Shown here in pieces: positions 1 to 11,700 of a stretch of DNA of 64,000 nt. The position numbers and the translations under genes were made by a program. Numbering within the stretch: the stretch's first letter is position 1; every line of letters starts with the position of its first letter. The notes below the pieces were generated by a model. It searched no databases. It had not been told where the DNA came from and saw only the letters and a program-made list of their open reading frames with translations. The stretch is from Mactromeris polynyma (taxonomy: Eukaryota; Mollusca; Bivalvia; Venerida; Mactridae), in assembly GCA_032209605.1 (NCBI GenBank), contig JASFXZ010000008.1, forward strand, positions 1,364,001 to 1,428,000, given 5' to 3'.

Positions 1-292
1 GTTGTTCATCATTTATATATAAGCAGTGACTGACACACTGAAATAATATACACTGACACCTCTATGTTGTTCATCATTTATATAAGAGGTGACTGACACA
101 CTGAAATAATATACACAGACACCTCTATATTGTTCATCATTTATATAAGAGGTGACTGACACACTGAAATAATATACACAGACACCTCTATGTTGTTCAT
201 CATTTATATAATTCATCATTTATATAAGAGGTGACTGACACACTGAAATAATATACACAGACACCTCTATGTCATTCATCAAACTATACACC
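1..292. repeat. 63-bp tandem array
   Basis: Units beginning 'gttgttcatcatttatata' start at 1, 66, 129 and 192, with a further partial unit from about 210 to 270. The period is 63 bp. Each unit contains an inverted pair, 'agaggtg' and 'cacctct', so each can fold into a hairpin. Because 63 is divisible by three, a spurious repeated reading frame runs through the array on the minus strand. Confidence 0.9.
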
Positions 293-660
293 AAGTTTGA
301 TTTCAATACACCCTCGATAGCGAAGATATTAAGTGGAAACCGATTTTTAAATTTTTAGTAACAGTGACCTTGACCTTGGACGGAACGAGTCCCAAAGCAA
401 TCACAAGCAAGCTCTCCTCATGTTCTTACTATACACCAAGTTTGATGTTAACATGAACAAAGAAACTAAAGTTATTGGCGGGAAACAAAATTTCTATTTG
501 TAGTAACAGTGACCTTGACCTTTAAGGGAACAAACCCAAAAGCAATCCCAAGCGAGCTTCCCCATGTTCTTACTACACAAATGTATACACCAAGTTTGAT
601 GTCAATATGATCAACAAACTAAAGTTATTTGCAGGAAACCAAATTGCTCAATAGTTAAAG
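293..660. repeat. interspersed repeat with three degenerate units
   Basis: The phrase 'tatacaccaagtttgat' occurs near 285, 432 and 582. Each is followed by an 'aaagttatt...ggaaacc'-like segment, and the first two also by 'cagtgaccttgacctt'. This is a degenerate internal duplication of about 150 bp, of a type widespread in mollusc genomes. No coding content. The stretch 661-1100 beyond it shows nothing I recognise. Confidence 0.7.
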
Positions 661-1110
661 TCTATCAGAGTCGCAGTTTTTATCTTCTTATGACCTTTTT
701 AACTTGAACCCAATACTTCCTTACCTCTTCCAACTGAATAACTGTTTATCCAGTTTGATGATTTTTGCCAATGACAGTTTATCTGTACTTCCTGAAATAG
801 TTACACTAATTAGTGTTATTTGGTTTCCAAGATTTCCAGGATATATATTTAATGTTTCATTTTTGTTTTAATTGTGTAACGAAAATAGACAAAACACTCA
901 CGTTTACACTGGTAACTGCTTCTTACAGCATATTCAATGGCTATTTCTATGGCTATTAAATTCTATTTCACTAGCAATGATGATGTATATTCCTGGCAAT
1001 AATGGTAATGATGTCCACAAGCGTATTTGCCAAGCAATACCGTTCATAATACTGACAAGTGTATATTTGTATTTATAAACATTAACGAAAGTGTATTTTA
1101 TATACATTGT

Positions 1111-1770
1111 CTGTCAATGATGATGCTGTCAAGTGTATTTGCCTGACAATGATGATGCTGTCAAGTGTATTTGCCTGACAATGATGATGCTGACAAGTGT
1201 ATTTGCCTGTCAATGATGATGCTGTCAAGTGTATTTGCCTGACAATGATGATGCTGTCAAGTGTATTTGCCTGTCAATGATGATGCTGTCAAGTGTATTT
1301 GCCTGTCAATGATGATGCTGACAAGTGTATTTGCCTGTCAATGATGATGCTGTCAAGTGTATTTGCCTGACAATGATGATGCTGACAAGTGTATTTGCCT
1401 GTCAATGATGATGCTGTCAAGTGTATTTGCCTGTCAATGATGATGCTGTCAAGTGTATTTGCCTGTCAATGATGATGCTGTCAAGTGTATTTGCCTGTCA
1501 AAGATGATGCTGACAAGTGTATTTGCCCGACAATGATGATGCTGACAAGTGTATTTATCAACAATTATGAGTGTATTTTATACACATTGACTGTCAATGA
1601 TGATGCTGTCAAGTGTATTTGCCTGACAACGATGATGTAGACAAATGTGTTAACATATTTTCAAGCAATTATGACATGGGTCATTGGCTAATTGTCTGGC
1701 AATGATGATGTTGACAAGTGTATTTACCTGACAATTATGATGTTGACAAGTGTATTTACCTGGCAATAAT
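1111..1770. repeat. 32-bp minisatellite
   Basis: The unit 'ctgtcaatgatgatgctgt' plus 'caagtgtatttgc' repeats every 32 bp (starts at 1111, 1143 and so on), giving about 14 near-perfect copies to about 1550. More degenerate and longer copies continue to 1770. The variable position alternates between 'tgtcaa' and 'tgacaa'. Confidence 0.92.
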
Positions 1771-1984
1771 GATGTTATAGCTTGGTTCATGGATTCAACA
1801 TCCCTTAAATTTGATTTCAGCACAGACTGTACCTGGAGTAATAGTAGAAACACATGTTGTTACAACTAACATAACACTAACCAGTAGTAACATAATTGTA
1901 ATTCAGAAGCAAGGTACATTTGTATATACTGTTATATATTAATGAATAGGATTCTCTCTCTGATCATATAAAGGACCCACCCAG

Positions 1985-2250
1985 AGGCCACAGTCGGTAC
2001 ATCGCTAGAGCTCATGGGTTTAAAACCCGAGATAGGCATAGTATTCTTCCATGACGATCTGACTGAAGATAATGCATCCAAAGTCACTTGTCCTCCACCA
2101 ATGAACTCTGATTGATTTGGAGAAGTTGTCCAGTGCTTACAGAGGAGCAGGCTATGACTGGTTGGTAACCCAGGAGCACTGGCAAGGTTAAGTGACTGCT
2201 ATATAAGACTGAAATAACCGTCGAAAAATCATACGAGGTAATAATAATAT
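1985..2250 (+). repeat. tRNA-derived SINE of molluscan type
   Basis: The head reads 'cggtacatcgctagagctc' then 'gggtttaaaaccc', resembling pol III A and B boxes. The body includes 'ttggagaagttgtcc', 'aggagcactggcaaggtta' and the tail 'ataagactgaaataaccg'. I recognise these as the body of widespread bivalve SINEs carrying a conserved central domain. It lies left of AP5B1 exon 15. Confidence 0.7.
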
Positions 2251-2685
2251 TGAAAACTGGAAGCAAGGAATACATGTATATATACAATGTAGTAATGAAT
2301 ACAAGTCTCCCTCTGATCATACAATGAAGTACATGTAATAATATAATCCAAGAATGTTAATTGGATCTTTTTCCATTAGAAATACAATTTTTCTCATAGA
2401 CTAATTGGTTCATAAAATGCTCTGTACACACAAAGTGAAGTATCAGCATAGGACCAATCAAACTGAGATATCTTCCTACTGCTTGATAAAATAACCTGAA
2501 TTCCCCATCAATTAAATAGATCACTTAACTAAATACCTATCCAAATCAGGAACACATTCATTTATATATGTATATATACCATTTTTTTACCAGATCTTAA
2601 GATTTTTTACCAGACTTGCTGCATGGTCAGACGTATTGGACAAACTATGATTCAATTCAATACTCCCAGATCATTAGTAGTTTAC

Positions 2686-2792
2686 CTTGATATCTGTAGA
2701 CCTAGTAATGAGTGCATAGTAGAATCTTGCTTTATCTTGAACATCAGTATCGTTGTATGAACACATCATTTCATGAAGCAAATCTCCAAGCT
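2686..2792 (-). CDS. AP5B1: AP5B1 exon 15, beyond the nested gene
   Basis: Minus-strand exon with acceptor TTTATTTAG and donor AAG|GTAAAC. It takes one base from exon 14 to make Glu and then reads LGDLLHEMMCSYNDTDVQDK and ARFYYALITRSTDIK. Exon 14 ends CRIIIMCHGSDSCFL, and the join gives an uninterrupted match to the vertebrate AP5B1 segment at this point, so no exon is missing between them. The intron is 8997 nt (2793-11789). Confidence 0.85.
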
Positions 2793-5700
2793 CTAAATAA
2801 ACATAACCTCATTAAATGATATACTTACTATAAAAACACTATAACAAGTGGTCTAACAAGCCTAATTTATTTTAACACACATTCACTTGATTTGTGTAAT
2901 ACCAGTATACATTATACAGATCTATTGTGCACTCTTTAATACACCTGTCAACAGACTTGTTTTCTTTAGTTCACCTGTCAACAGACTTGTTTTCTTTAGT
3001 TCACCTGTCAACAGACTTGTTTTCTTTAGTTCACCTGTCAACAGACTTATTTTCTTTAGTTCACCTGTTAACAGACTTATTTTCTTTAGTTCACCAGTTA
3101 ACAGACTTGGTTTCTTTAGTTCACATGTAAACTGACTTGTTTTCTTTAGTTCACCTGTTAACAGACTTGTTTTCTTTAGTTCACCTGTCAATATACTTAT
3201 TTTCTTTAGTTCACCTGTCAACAGACTTGTTTTCTTTAGGTCACCTATTAACATAGCTGTTTTCTTTAGACCAACTGTTAACATACTTGTTTTATTTAAG
3301 TCACCTATTAACAGATCTGTTTTCTTTAGGTCACCTGCTAATATACTTGTTTTCTTTATTACACCAGTCAACAAACTTGTTTTCATTAATACACCTGTTA
3401 ACATGGCTGTTTCCTTTATTACACCAGTCAACACACTTGTTTCATTAATACACCTGTTAACAGAGCTGTTTTCATTAATACACCTGTTAACAGAGCTGTT
3501 TTCTTAATTACACCTGTTAACATAGCTGTTTTCTTCATTACACCTATTAACATAGCTGTTTTCTTTATTACACCTGTTAACATAGCTGTTTTCTTCATTA
3601 CACCTATTAACATAACAGTTTTCTTCATTACACCTGTTAACAGACTTGCATATCTTTATAACACCAGCTTGCTGAGTTTTTTCAAATGCAAGGCTTTCTT
3701 GTCTGAACTACTGACCCCAATCTCATGAAATACCGATTATTCCCTAATAAACATCCCAAGGGGGGGGGGGCCATACATTTTGAGAGGAGGGGCGTTTAAT
3801 AAAGGTAAAAGTTCACTAAAAATTACTTATTTTTTTAAGTCTTATATGCATCTATTAGAATAAGTTTGGTACCCACTAGCCATTCTCTAACCTTTTGATC
3901 TAAGCCAAAGTGTTGAAACTTAAAAATTCCTCTGGCTAGCCTAAAATATCTTCCAAACTAACACCTTTGATCTGCCCAACGGTACATGTATTAAGTCACA
4001 GAGAGCACAGTATTACGTCACAGATAGCAGCTAGTTTTAAATATCACTAGTGGACTGTTTCCCGTTTATAAGGGAATATTCGGTACCTCAAAAGTCATCT
4101 CTGCAGTTTTTATGAAATGTAAATAAAATATCATTCCACAAATCTAAATATGAGATGTTTTGTGAAACTATGCCACGGTATAAACCAAAGGTTATATAAA
4201 GAAACAACACATTAAACTAATATTCCAACAACATTTTACAATAAAATTAAGATTAAAAGTATCAATAACACAACACAGTCCATAACAAGTTACAATCATT
4301 AAAGACAACGCCTCACAAATATCAGAAATCATTTTACAAAGTACACTGGTAGTAGTATAAACTTCAAGAAAACCATCACATTTTTACTACAACAACAGAA
4401 AGATTTTTTTGCCAGTCAGTTTTATTTTTACATTTGGACTCAAATTGGAAAATTCCACTTTTGGAAACAGGTAACTGACGATGAGCATTACGATTTTGGG
4501 TAACTTAAGTCAATCATTAGATTATAAATTATCACTAATTAAGTCATACTACAGCTGGTCCTGTGTAATGGGTAGGACACAAAACTTCCAAGCCAAAGGT
4601 ATATGGTTTCAAATATCAATATTCAAAGTGTTATAGTAAGGTCCACTCTCATCCAGAATTCTATCAGTCCACACTTTAGACTCAGTTTCCACATTCAATG
4701 AGCAAGCAAGTCAAATACTTAAATTAACAATGTTCTTAGATGATGAAAAAGGGAGCCGACAGATATTTTGGTTTTACAATTCAAAAAAAAAGAATGTGCA
4801 ATGTGAAGTTGAAATCTTGGAATTAAAAGAGTTAAGCCGAGTATGCCATTCAAACAACATGTAACAAAACATCAACTGACTGACTAACAAAACTAAATTT
4901 TCTGTGACAGAAAAATGTCTTATGCATTCGATTTTATAACTCTTCTTTTTCTTAACCTCCAGATGTATGTGACACTAACACAGATAAAGTATACAGAGAA
5001 GCCAGCATCAGACAACACTGCCAACAGGCCATCAGTTGGATCCCTGACTGTACTCTGTGCATTCAACAAAATTCTGTACACATCAAGTATCGCTTGTGGT
5101 ATTAAACATAAAAGATAAGTTGCAATAAGGCAAATGAAATCTTTGTATGGTTTCAATAGAAACTTCTTGTAGTATTCTTTGTACGTGAGTTTCTCTTCAG
5201 CCATTGAATTCTCACATCCCAATGATTCAATTTCAACATTTCCAGAATTTCCAGTGTTCTCGTTCTTGCTTTCATCATCTGCTCCACTAATCTCTTCATC
5301 TTCCACATGTACCTCCAAATTTGAAGATTCATTAGCTACAATAACATCTACCTCGATTGCATCAACATTTCCAAGTCCAATTCTAGCACTTGTTTGTTCA
5401 ATGCCAGATTTCACATCTTGCCCTTTATTCATTTTAGCATTTTGACCTTGTGTACTTGATACATAAAAACTCGACTTATCTTCAACCGCATCACCTTCAG
5501 GACATTTGTTGGATACCGAAACAGGCATGTCAGGAAAGGCAGCATCACTATCAAACACAAAAACTCTAGGGCATTCTACTTTATTGCCAACCATATGTGT
5601 AATTATCGGACTAGCAGGAACATCTTTACTATGTTCTCTTTGTGTCTGGTTAAAGGACAATTCAAGTTCATCATCGGGACAAACAAGTGCATCATTATCA

Positions 5701-8700
5701 ACTCCGGACAAGCAATCATTCTGTTTGGTTTTCTTCCTAGCACCAGGGTCAGATAATCGTAAACGTAGTATGCTGTGACTATTTGAACCATTGTCTAGAT
5801 GCTGTCTCTCCTTGCCCAATTTACCAGTAACATCTGAAAAACTGAGATGTTTCTTCTTCCTGCTACCTGTCTTATTCCTGACCAGCTTCTGACGCACAAC
5901 TTTTTTATCTTCATAGCTGTTTTCAAAATAAGTCTCCATCTCTGGTCTGTCGTCGATGTCATCATCGAATATATTATCATCATTGTCATTCATCAGTATC
6001 TTACTCATCTCCTCCTCAGGGTTTAAAGCTCTGAGAAGAACTCTACTTGTATCAGCAACAAAGAAATGCTCCAATGCTTCAATTACTTGTTCATCTAAAC
6101 CTTTTCTTGATGATCCAAATCTGGATTTCTGAATTTCTGAGTCACTCTTGAATCTTTTTCTTGCAGCTGTAAATAAAAATAATAATGATTACCACTGTAA
6201 AAAAAAGTTCATGAAAATTTACATCTGACCCGATTGATGATTTACAGGTAAAGCAAACAATAATCGAGAACTTCCTGAAAGAATTAAAGTAAATAAAGAC
6301 ACCATTCCACCTAAACAGCCCAGATTTAATTGAATTATAATTGTTTTGTAGAAGTGTAATTAGATTTACTAAAAATTCACATGTAAATGCCAAGTTAACT
6401 GTACTGCAAATGAATGGCTTCAACTGCAAATGCTCAGTTTATTGTAATTGTTATTTTATTTATTATCAATTTTACAACTGTAAAAGTTTACAACAAAGTT
6501 AACCTCTCTACAGAAACAGTCTCTGAACAGCAGCCAAAATTTTCATCTTGCGTATGGTGTTGCTCTTAAAAAGTGGCAATGTACATTTGTATTAAGAAAC
6601 TATTTTCTGATATGAAACACAGGCAAGTTCTTCGCCACTGTAATCTAAGTTGCTGCAGATGTAGTTGAACACTCAGTATGTTCCATGTAATACTTTTCAA
6701 TGGTACAATATAAAATATGTTTGAATAATAAAAAAAAGAAACTTACAATAAATATTGTGATGTCCCAAGTATATGCGGTTGCCATTGACAGCACCTGAGG
6801 ACTGTAAATCTGTTCCAAGACTTTCAGGTCTTCTGATTTCACACCCTTCACTTGAACGTCTGCTGGATTTCCCATTTAGTTCTTTTAACTCAAAACATTC
6901 CATTTCTGCCTGTATACCACTTGAACTTTCCTGTACTTGGGCTTGTATCTCCAAACATGTAACATTCCCAGATTCCATTGGCATGCCAACTGGATTTACA
7001 TTTTCAGTGTCATTTTGTTCAGCTTCCACCAAGCAGGCTGGCACAAGCACTGTGAGCCGACTCCTTGATTTCCATCGAAACACAAGACCATTTGCAAGCA
7101 TTAAAATCAAGGACATGGTCAGATTAATCAAGTACAGAACAAGGTCATTAACTGCAGCAACAGCGGCGTGTCCTTCGTATGCGTTACCTTTCCAACACTT
7201 CTTAATCTGTCTGAAGTTAATGTTTAAAGTAAACTGAGCCATGTTACTCAAGATGAAACTGACGCACAGTAAACAAAAGCAGACGATGTGTGCCTGCAAT
7301 GTCTTGTTGTCATTTATCTTAATGTGTCCCGTCACAGTTAGACTGGTTATAAGATGGTCAAAGAGAAGCGCTACCACAGAAAAACCAGAGAAAGATACAA
7401 ATGTGCACTTAAGGACATAAATGTAGTAACAAGTCTGGCCAAATTTTTCTTCTTCTTTACCCCCAGTAATGTTATCGAACAAATTCATGACATCAAGAAC
7501 ACAAGTGAGAAGAATAGTCACCAACAACCATGAAAAATATGTATACTGATGAGGTGAGATCTTGAATTTAGTTCTGAAATTCTGTTTCAAAGCATTTCCC
7601 AAGAGAGTAATGGCTGGTAGCACAATGGCAGCAGTGATGATAAACGAATAAGTGGCGAAGTTGTTTGCAGCATATTGGTGCTTCTCTATCACATCACCAT
7701 CTGAAATAAACACACAATTGCAGTGTTTATCACATACTATGATTTAACAATAGACAAAATTGTTATTTTCATTTTTTGTTAGTTTAGGTTTCCCAGTCTT
7801 GAAACCTATTAAAAGTTAATTAAAACAATACTTAGATGTTTCAAAATTGAAGTATTGAAAAGGATTTCAATGCTTAATGGCTGAATATGTACTTGGTACC
7901 TTATTCACCTGTTAACAGTTTCGACACTATACAATGTAAATATCAGAAGCTACGCTAACAATTTATAGAAAATGCTGTTTTTTTTAAACTGTTCATCTGA
8001 CATGGTTTCTTGTTTAACTTTCTAAAACAATGTACCATTGGAATGTTTGCGATCTAAATTTTCTAAATATATAAGAAGCAATATATCTGATGTAACCACA
8101 AACATTGAATTAATTTTTTTTAAACCTGACCACATATCGGGAATTTTCCACATAAGTTATATGAAGAGATAACCAGTCAGTCATATCTATTCGCTAAAAA
8201 TTGAAAAAAATGACGGTAATGTAGGGCCTTTTGAAACTGTTAATCAGTGTATTCAATACTTTCAATAAGAATTAGATGGAAAATAAATATTTGATAAAGC
8301 AAGTATATGTATATGCATTGTTGTTTCCTTAACCTGTTGGACTAGACTTGACTAGAGACATTTATAGTACTGGTTTGTCTTAAGTTTTCCAAGCTTATTA
8401 TAAAACAGGTCCTGTTTGGACAATATACACCACAACTTTTCTATTTTCCGATTAGGCCTAAAAATGTTTGTTTCGGGTTTCATGCCCAAAAAAATAGGGT
8501 AGGTAGGTAGGATTTTTTTTATTATTTTCAAACGTAGCAAATTCTTTATTTAGTCCATGTGGCTCACAGCATTTTATAATTGTATCCCTAGAACTGACTC
8601 TGACATTTTGTTTAATGAAGTTGAACATAACGCTCTATAGCTGGAATACTTGTAAAGCATCTAATAACTGGGCAAAGATATGAACCTAAAGAAAAATTCA

Positions 8701-11700
8701 CACAAAGAAATTTTACCTAAAAATATTTTACCAAAAAAAAAGAGTTAACATATGAAAAAATGTTCCATGGTCGGGGCAAAAAAGTAGGGTAGGTCGGGAA
8801 ACTTGAAACAAACGTAATTTTTTACGCCTTATAAACTCTCAAAATATCTTATACAGATTAAAATGCTCTGAGAGCTTTTTAAATATCTCTTTAAACTGGA
8901 TTTCAGTGTTATACACTACACACTGAACACACATGCCTTAAAACAATGTGTCTCATTTCACTAGCAACCCAAGCAACCCAGCAAAAATCAAACCAGTTGT
9001 CATCAGAGGTGTATACATCCATACTAAAGACTGCAATATTTTCATGAGTAATGAATTTGAATATCACAACTTGAGGTCAGAAATATGTCTCAAATAAGAA
9101 TTCAGTTAATAAAGTTCAATATTTATGTATAATGCTATACAGTAAAGTTGAAATCCCTTAGTTACATAGATTTTTATATAGTATAAAATATTATTTTAAG
9201 ACTTCAACATAATACCACTTTATAAGGCAAAATTAATCATATCACATTAGAAGATAAAACTAAAATAACTTACCAGAATCAGCATACATGTAGTCATATT
9301 CATCATCAATTTTTTCATCCTCATATTTGTCATATAAATCATTGTAATCAAAAGTACGGTCAAGAGCCATTGTTGAACAGTTGTAATAAAAATACAACAG
9401 TCTGAATAGAGTTAATTCAAAAACCTCTGTCACTTCGCTGATTACCGGTTATTTACAGACCTGTACATTAACATGTAATAGTATTTTTTAATATGCCTTC
9501 AACCTAAACACTTAACAAAGTCATCTACTTCATTGAATACTAAATTTTTAATAAGAATGATGTAAAATTATGTTATAAATATGTTACATTGTAGCTCAAA
9601 TACATAGTCCGAAAACCGTTTGTATACTTTCAAAACTTCACTTGCATTTGTAAATTGTGAAATATTTGTTGGCTGCTCAGCTCAAATGCAGATTGCCTAC
9701 TTCCTCCTAACTCCAGTTTATACTATTGATTACTGTATGCCTTCACTTTATAGACCTCTAGCCCATTTACCTTCTGTATCCTGATAAGAGACTGGTCACA
9801 TAGCCTACTCTATCTCCATACAGGTTATTGGAAAAAAAATGGTAATTGACACCTGTAATCTTCAACATGAAATAACAGTGTAAAGTATCGGTTTGATCAT
9901 TTTTAAATGCAAGTTGTAGGGAATTAGATTTTCTGTATAATGACGTAAACTTTATTATTGTGGGTTAAAAAATAAAGATTTTTAAACCTAGATTGTTTTT
10001 CAAATTTTCTTTTTAAAATATATCGTTTATTCTAGGAATGTCAGTATTCGGTTATTTTGCTAACTGGTTAACCGTTTAATCTTCCGAACGGTTAACTGGT
10101 TAACTGAAAATGACATTTGTAACAATGTTGCTTAATATGCCAACACCTGAACGTGTCTTTCGACTGCCATTTGAAATAAACGACAATTAACTAACCTTTT
10201 CATTAAATATTTGTAGCAAACGCATACATGTCAAACTGTTAATTACAGATTATAAATTTTGCCCGTTACACTGTGGTTTCACACCTTTCAGGGACAAAGT
10301 ATTGAGATTGTGACTACGGATACCTTGCAAGATTTTTTTGATTTTTTGACAATGAAAAGTAGAATTTTTCATAAAAAACCTCGATAAAACCGATTTTACT
10401 AATCAATAACCGCATGTTCTAACGGTTAACCGATTAATTGTTTACATCCCTAGTTTATTTAACACACACGGTTTCAGTTGTGAGAACATGTGATCTCCGT
10501 TCACGGGTTTCAGTAGTGACAACATGTGATCTTCATTCACGCTTCAATATATGTACATGTATTTACATACAGTTGTATGGTATTGTACATACTTCAACAA
10601 AATATGAATTTTTTTTCACCAATTTAACAATATCTGTTAACAGGTGTGGAGAACTTTTTACACATCGTGTACAGCAGAGATAGCGGGAAATGTCAGGTGT
10701 GAATTGGTATCATCACAACTTGGATATAAACCAATTATTTTATTTTATAACAAATTTAACCATTTATACAAATAATTCAACACAAACAATATCTAGAAAA
10801 AAACATGTCTTCCCAGTTACTTGGTAAGATTTAAGGGAAAAAAATGCTTTTGTAGTTGGCAGTACATGTACCAGTATATGAAAGACAATTTCAAAGAGGT
10901 TTCCATTGTTTACAAACTTCAATATGTGCATGCTTATGTATCATTCAAAGTGTCAAGTTAATAATAATTCTGAAAGTAATAAATAACGAATGTTGCAATT
11001 GTTTCAGCCAAAATTGCCCAAATAGGTGCTTATTCAAAAAGCTTGTAAGCATTCACAATAAACATTGATAAATTTTGTTTGTATGAATTAATTCAAATTT
11101 GCTTGTACGACACATGCAAATATTCAGGGCCATAACTCAGTGAAAAATCATCTAAGCAGAATGAAACGACAATGATGCACAACTACACTTGATGCTTATC
11201 AATCTTGTGAAGTTTGGTTGAAATCCAAGCAGCCGTATTTGAGATGAAGCGTTGACAAACTTCACCATTATAAAAACATCAAAGGGTCATAACTCAGTGA
11301 AAAGCGGAACAAAATGATGAGGATTCACAACTACACTTCATGCTCATCAATCCTATGAAGTTTGGCCGAAATCCAACCAGCAGTATTGGAGATGAAGCCT
11401 GGACAAGTTAAAAGTGGATGGACCGACGGAGAGACGGACGAACAGATGGATGGACAAACAGATGGGCAGACAGATGCCGAAGACAGGGAGGGAGATATAA
11501 TGAGACCAGATGTGTCCATAGTACATGGATGACCCCCTTTGTAACTGAAATCCAACTTTGCCTGTATTTTATTATCCAATACTTATGTACTCAATACAAA
11601 TTGAATTCATCCATCTTTTCAACAGTTATTAATTTAAAACCCAATTTTTCACACAGACGGATACTAATCTAGAACATTGTTAGAAGTTACACACATTCTA

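Noticed and set aside
13..219. Minus-strand repeated peptide frame
   Set aside because: Translation of the 63-bp tandem array.
1111..1550. CRISPR-like regular repeat array
   Set aside because: Units are contiguous, with no unique spacers, in a eukaryotic genome; it is a minisatellite.
2084..2320. Possible next AP5B1 exon on the minus strand
   Set aside because: The interval is a SINE on the plus strand, and the translation has no AP5B1 resemblance.
2887..3434. Open frames of 67-170 codons on both strands
   Set aside because: They are translations of the 30-bp minisatellite; no stops arise because the unit length is a multiple of three.
4915..5778. Plus-strand frames opposite the receptor's last exon
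   Set aside because: Antisense shadows of the coding exon 4920-6166.
6773..7237. 154-codon plus-strand frame
   Set aside because: Antisense shadow of GPCR exon 2, which has membrane segments and splice sites on the other strand.
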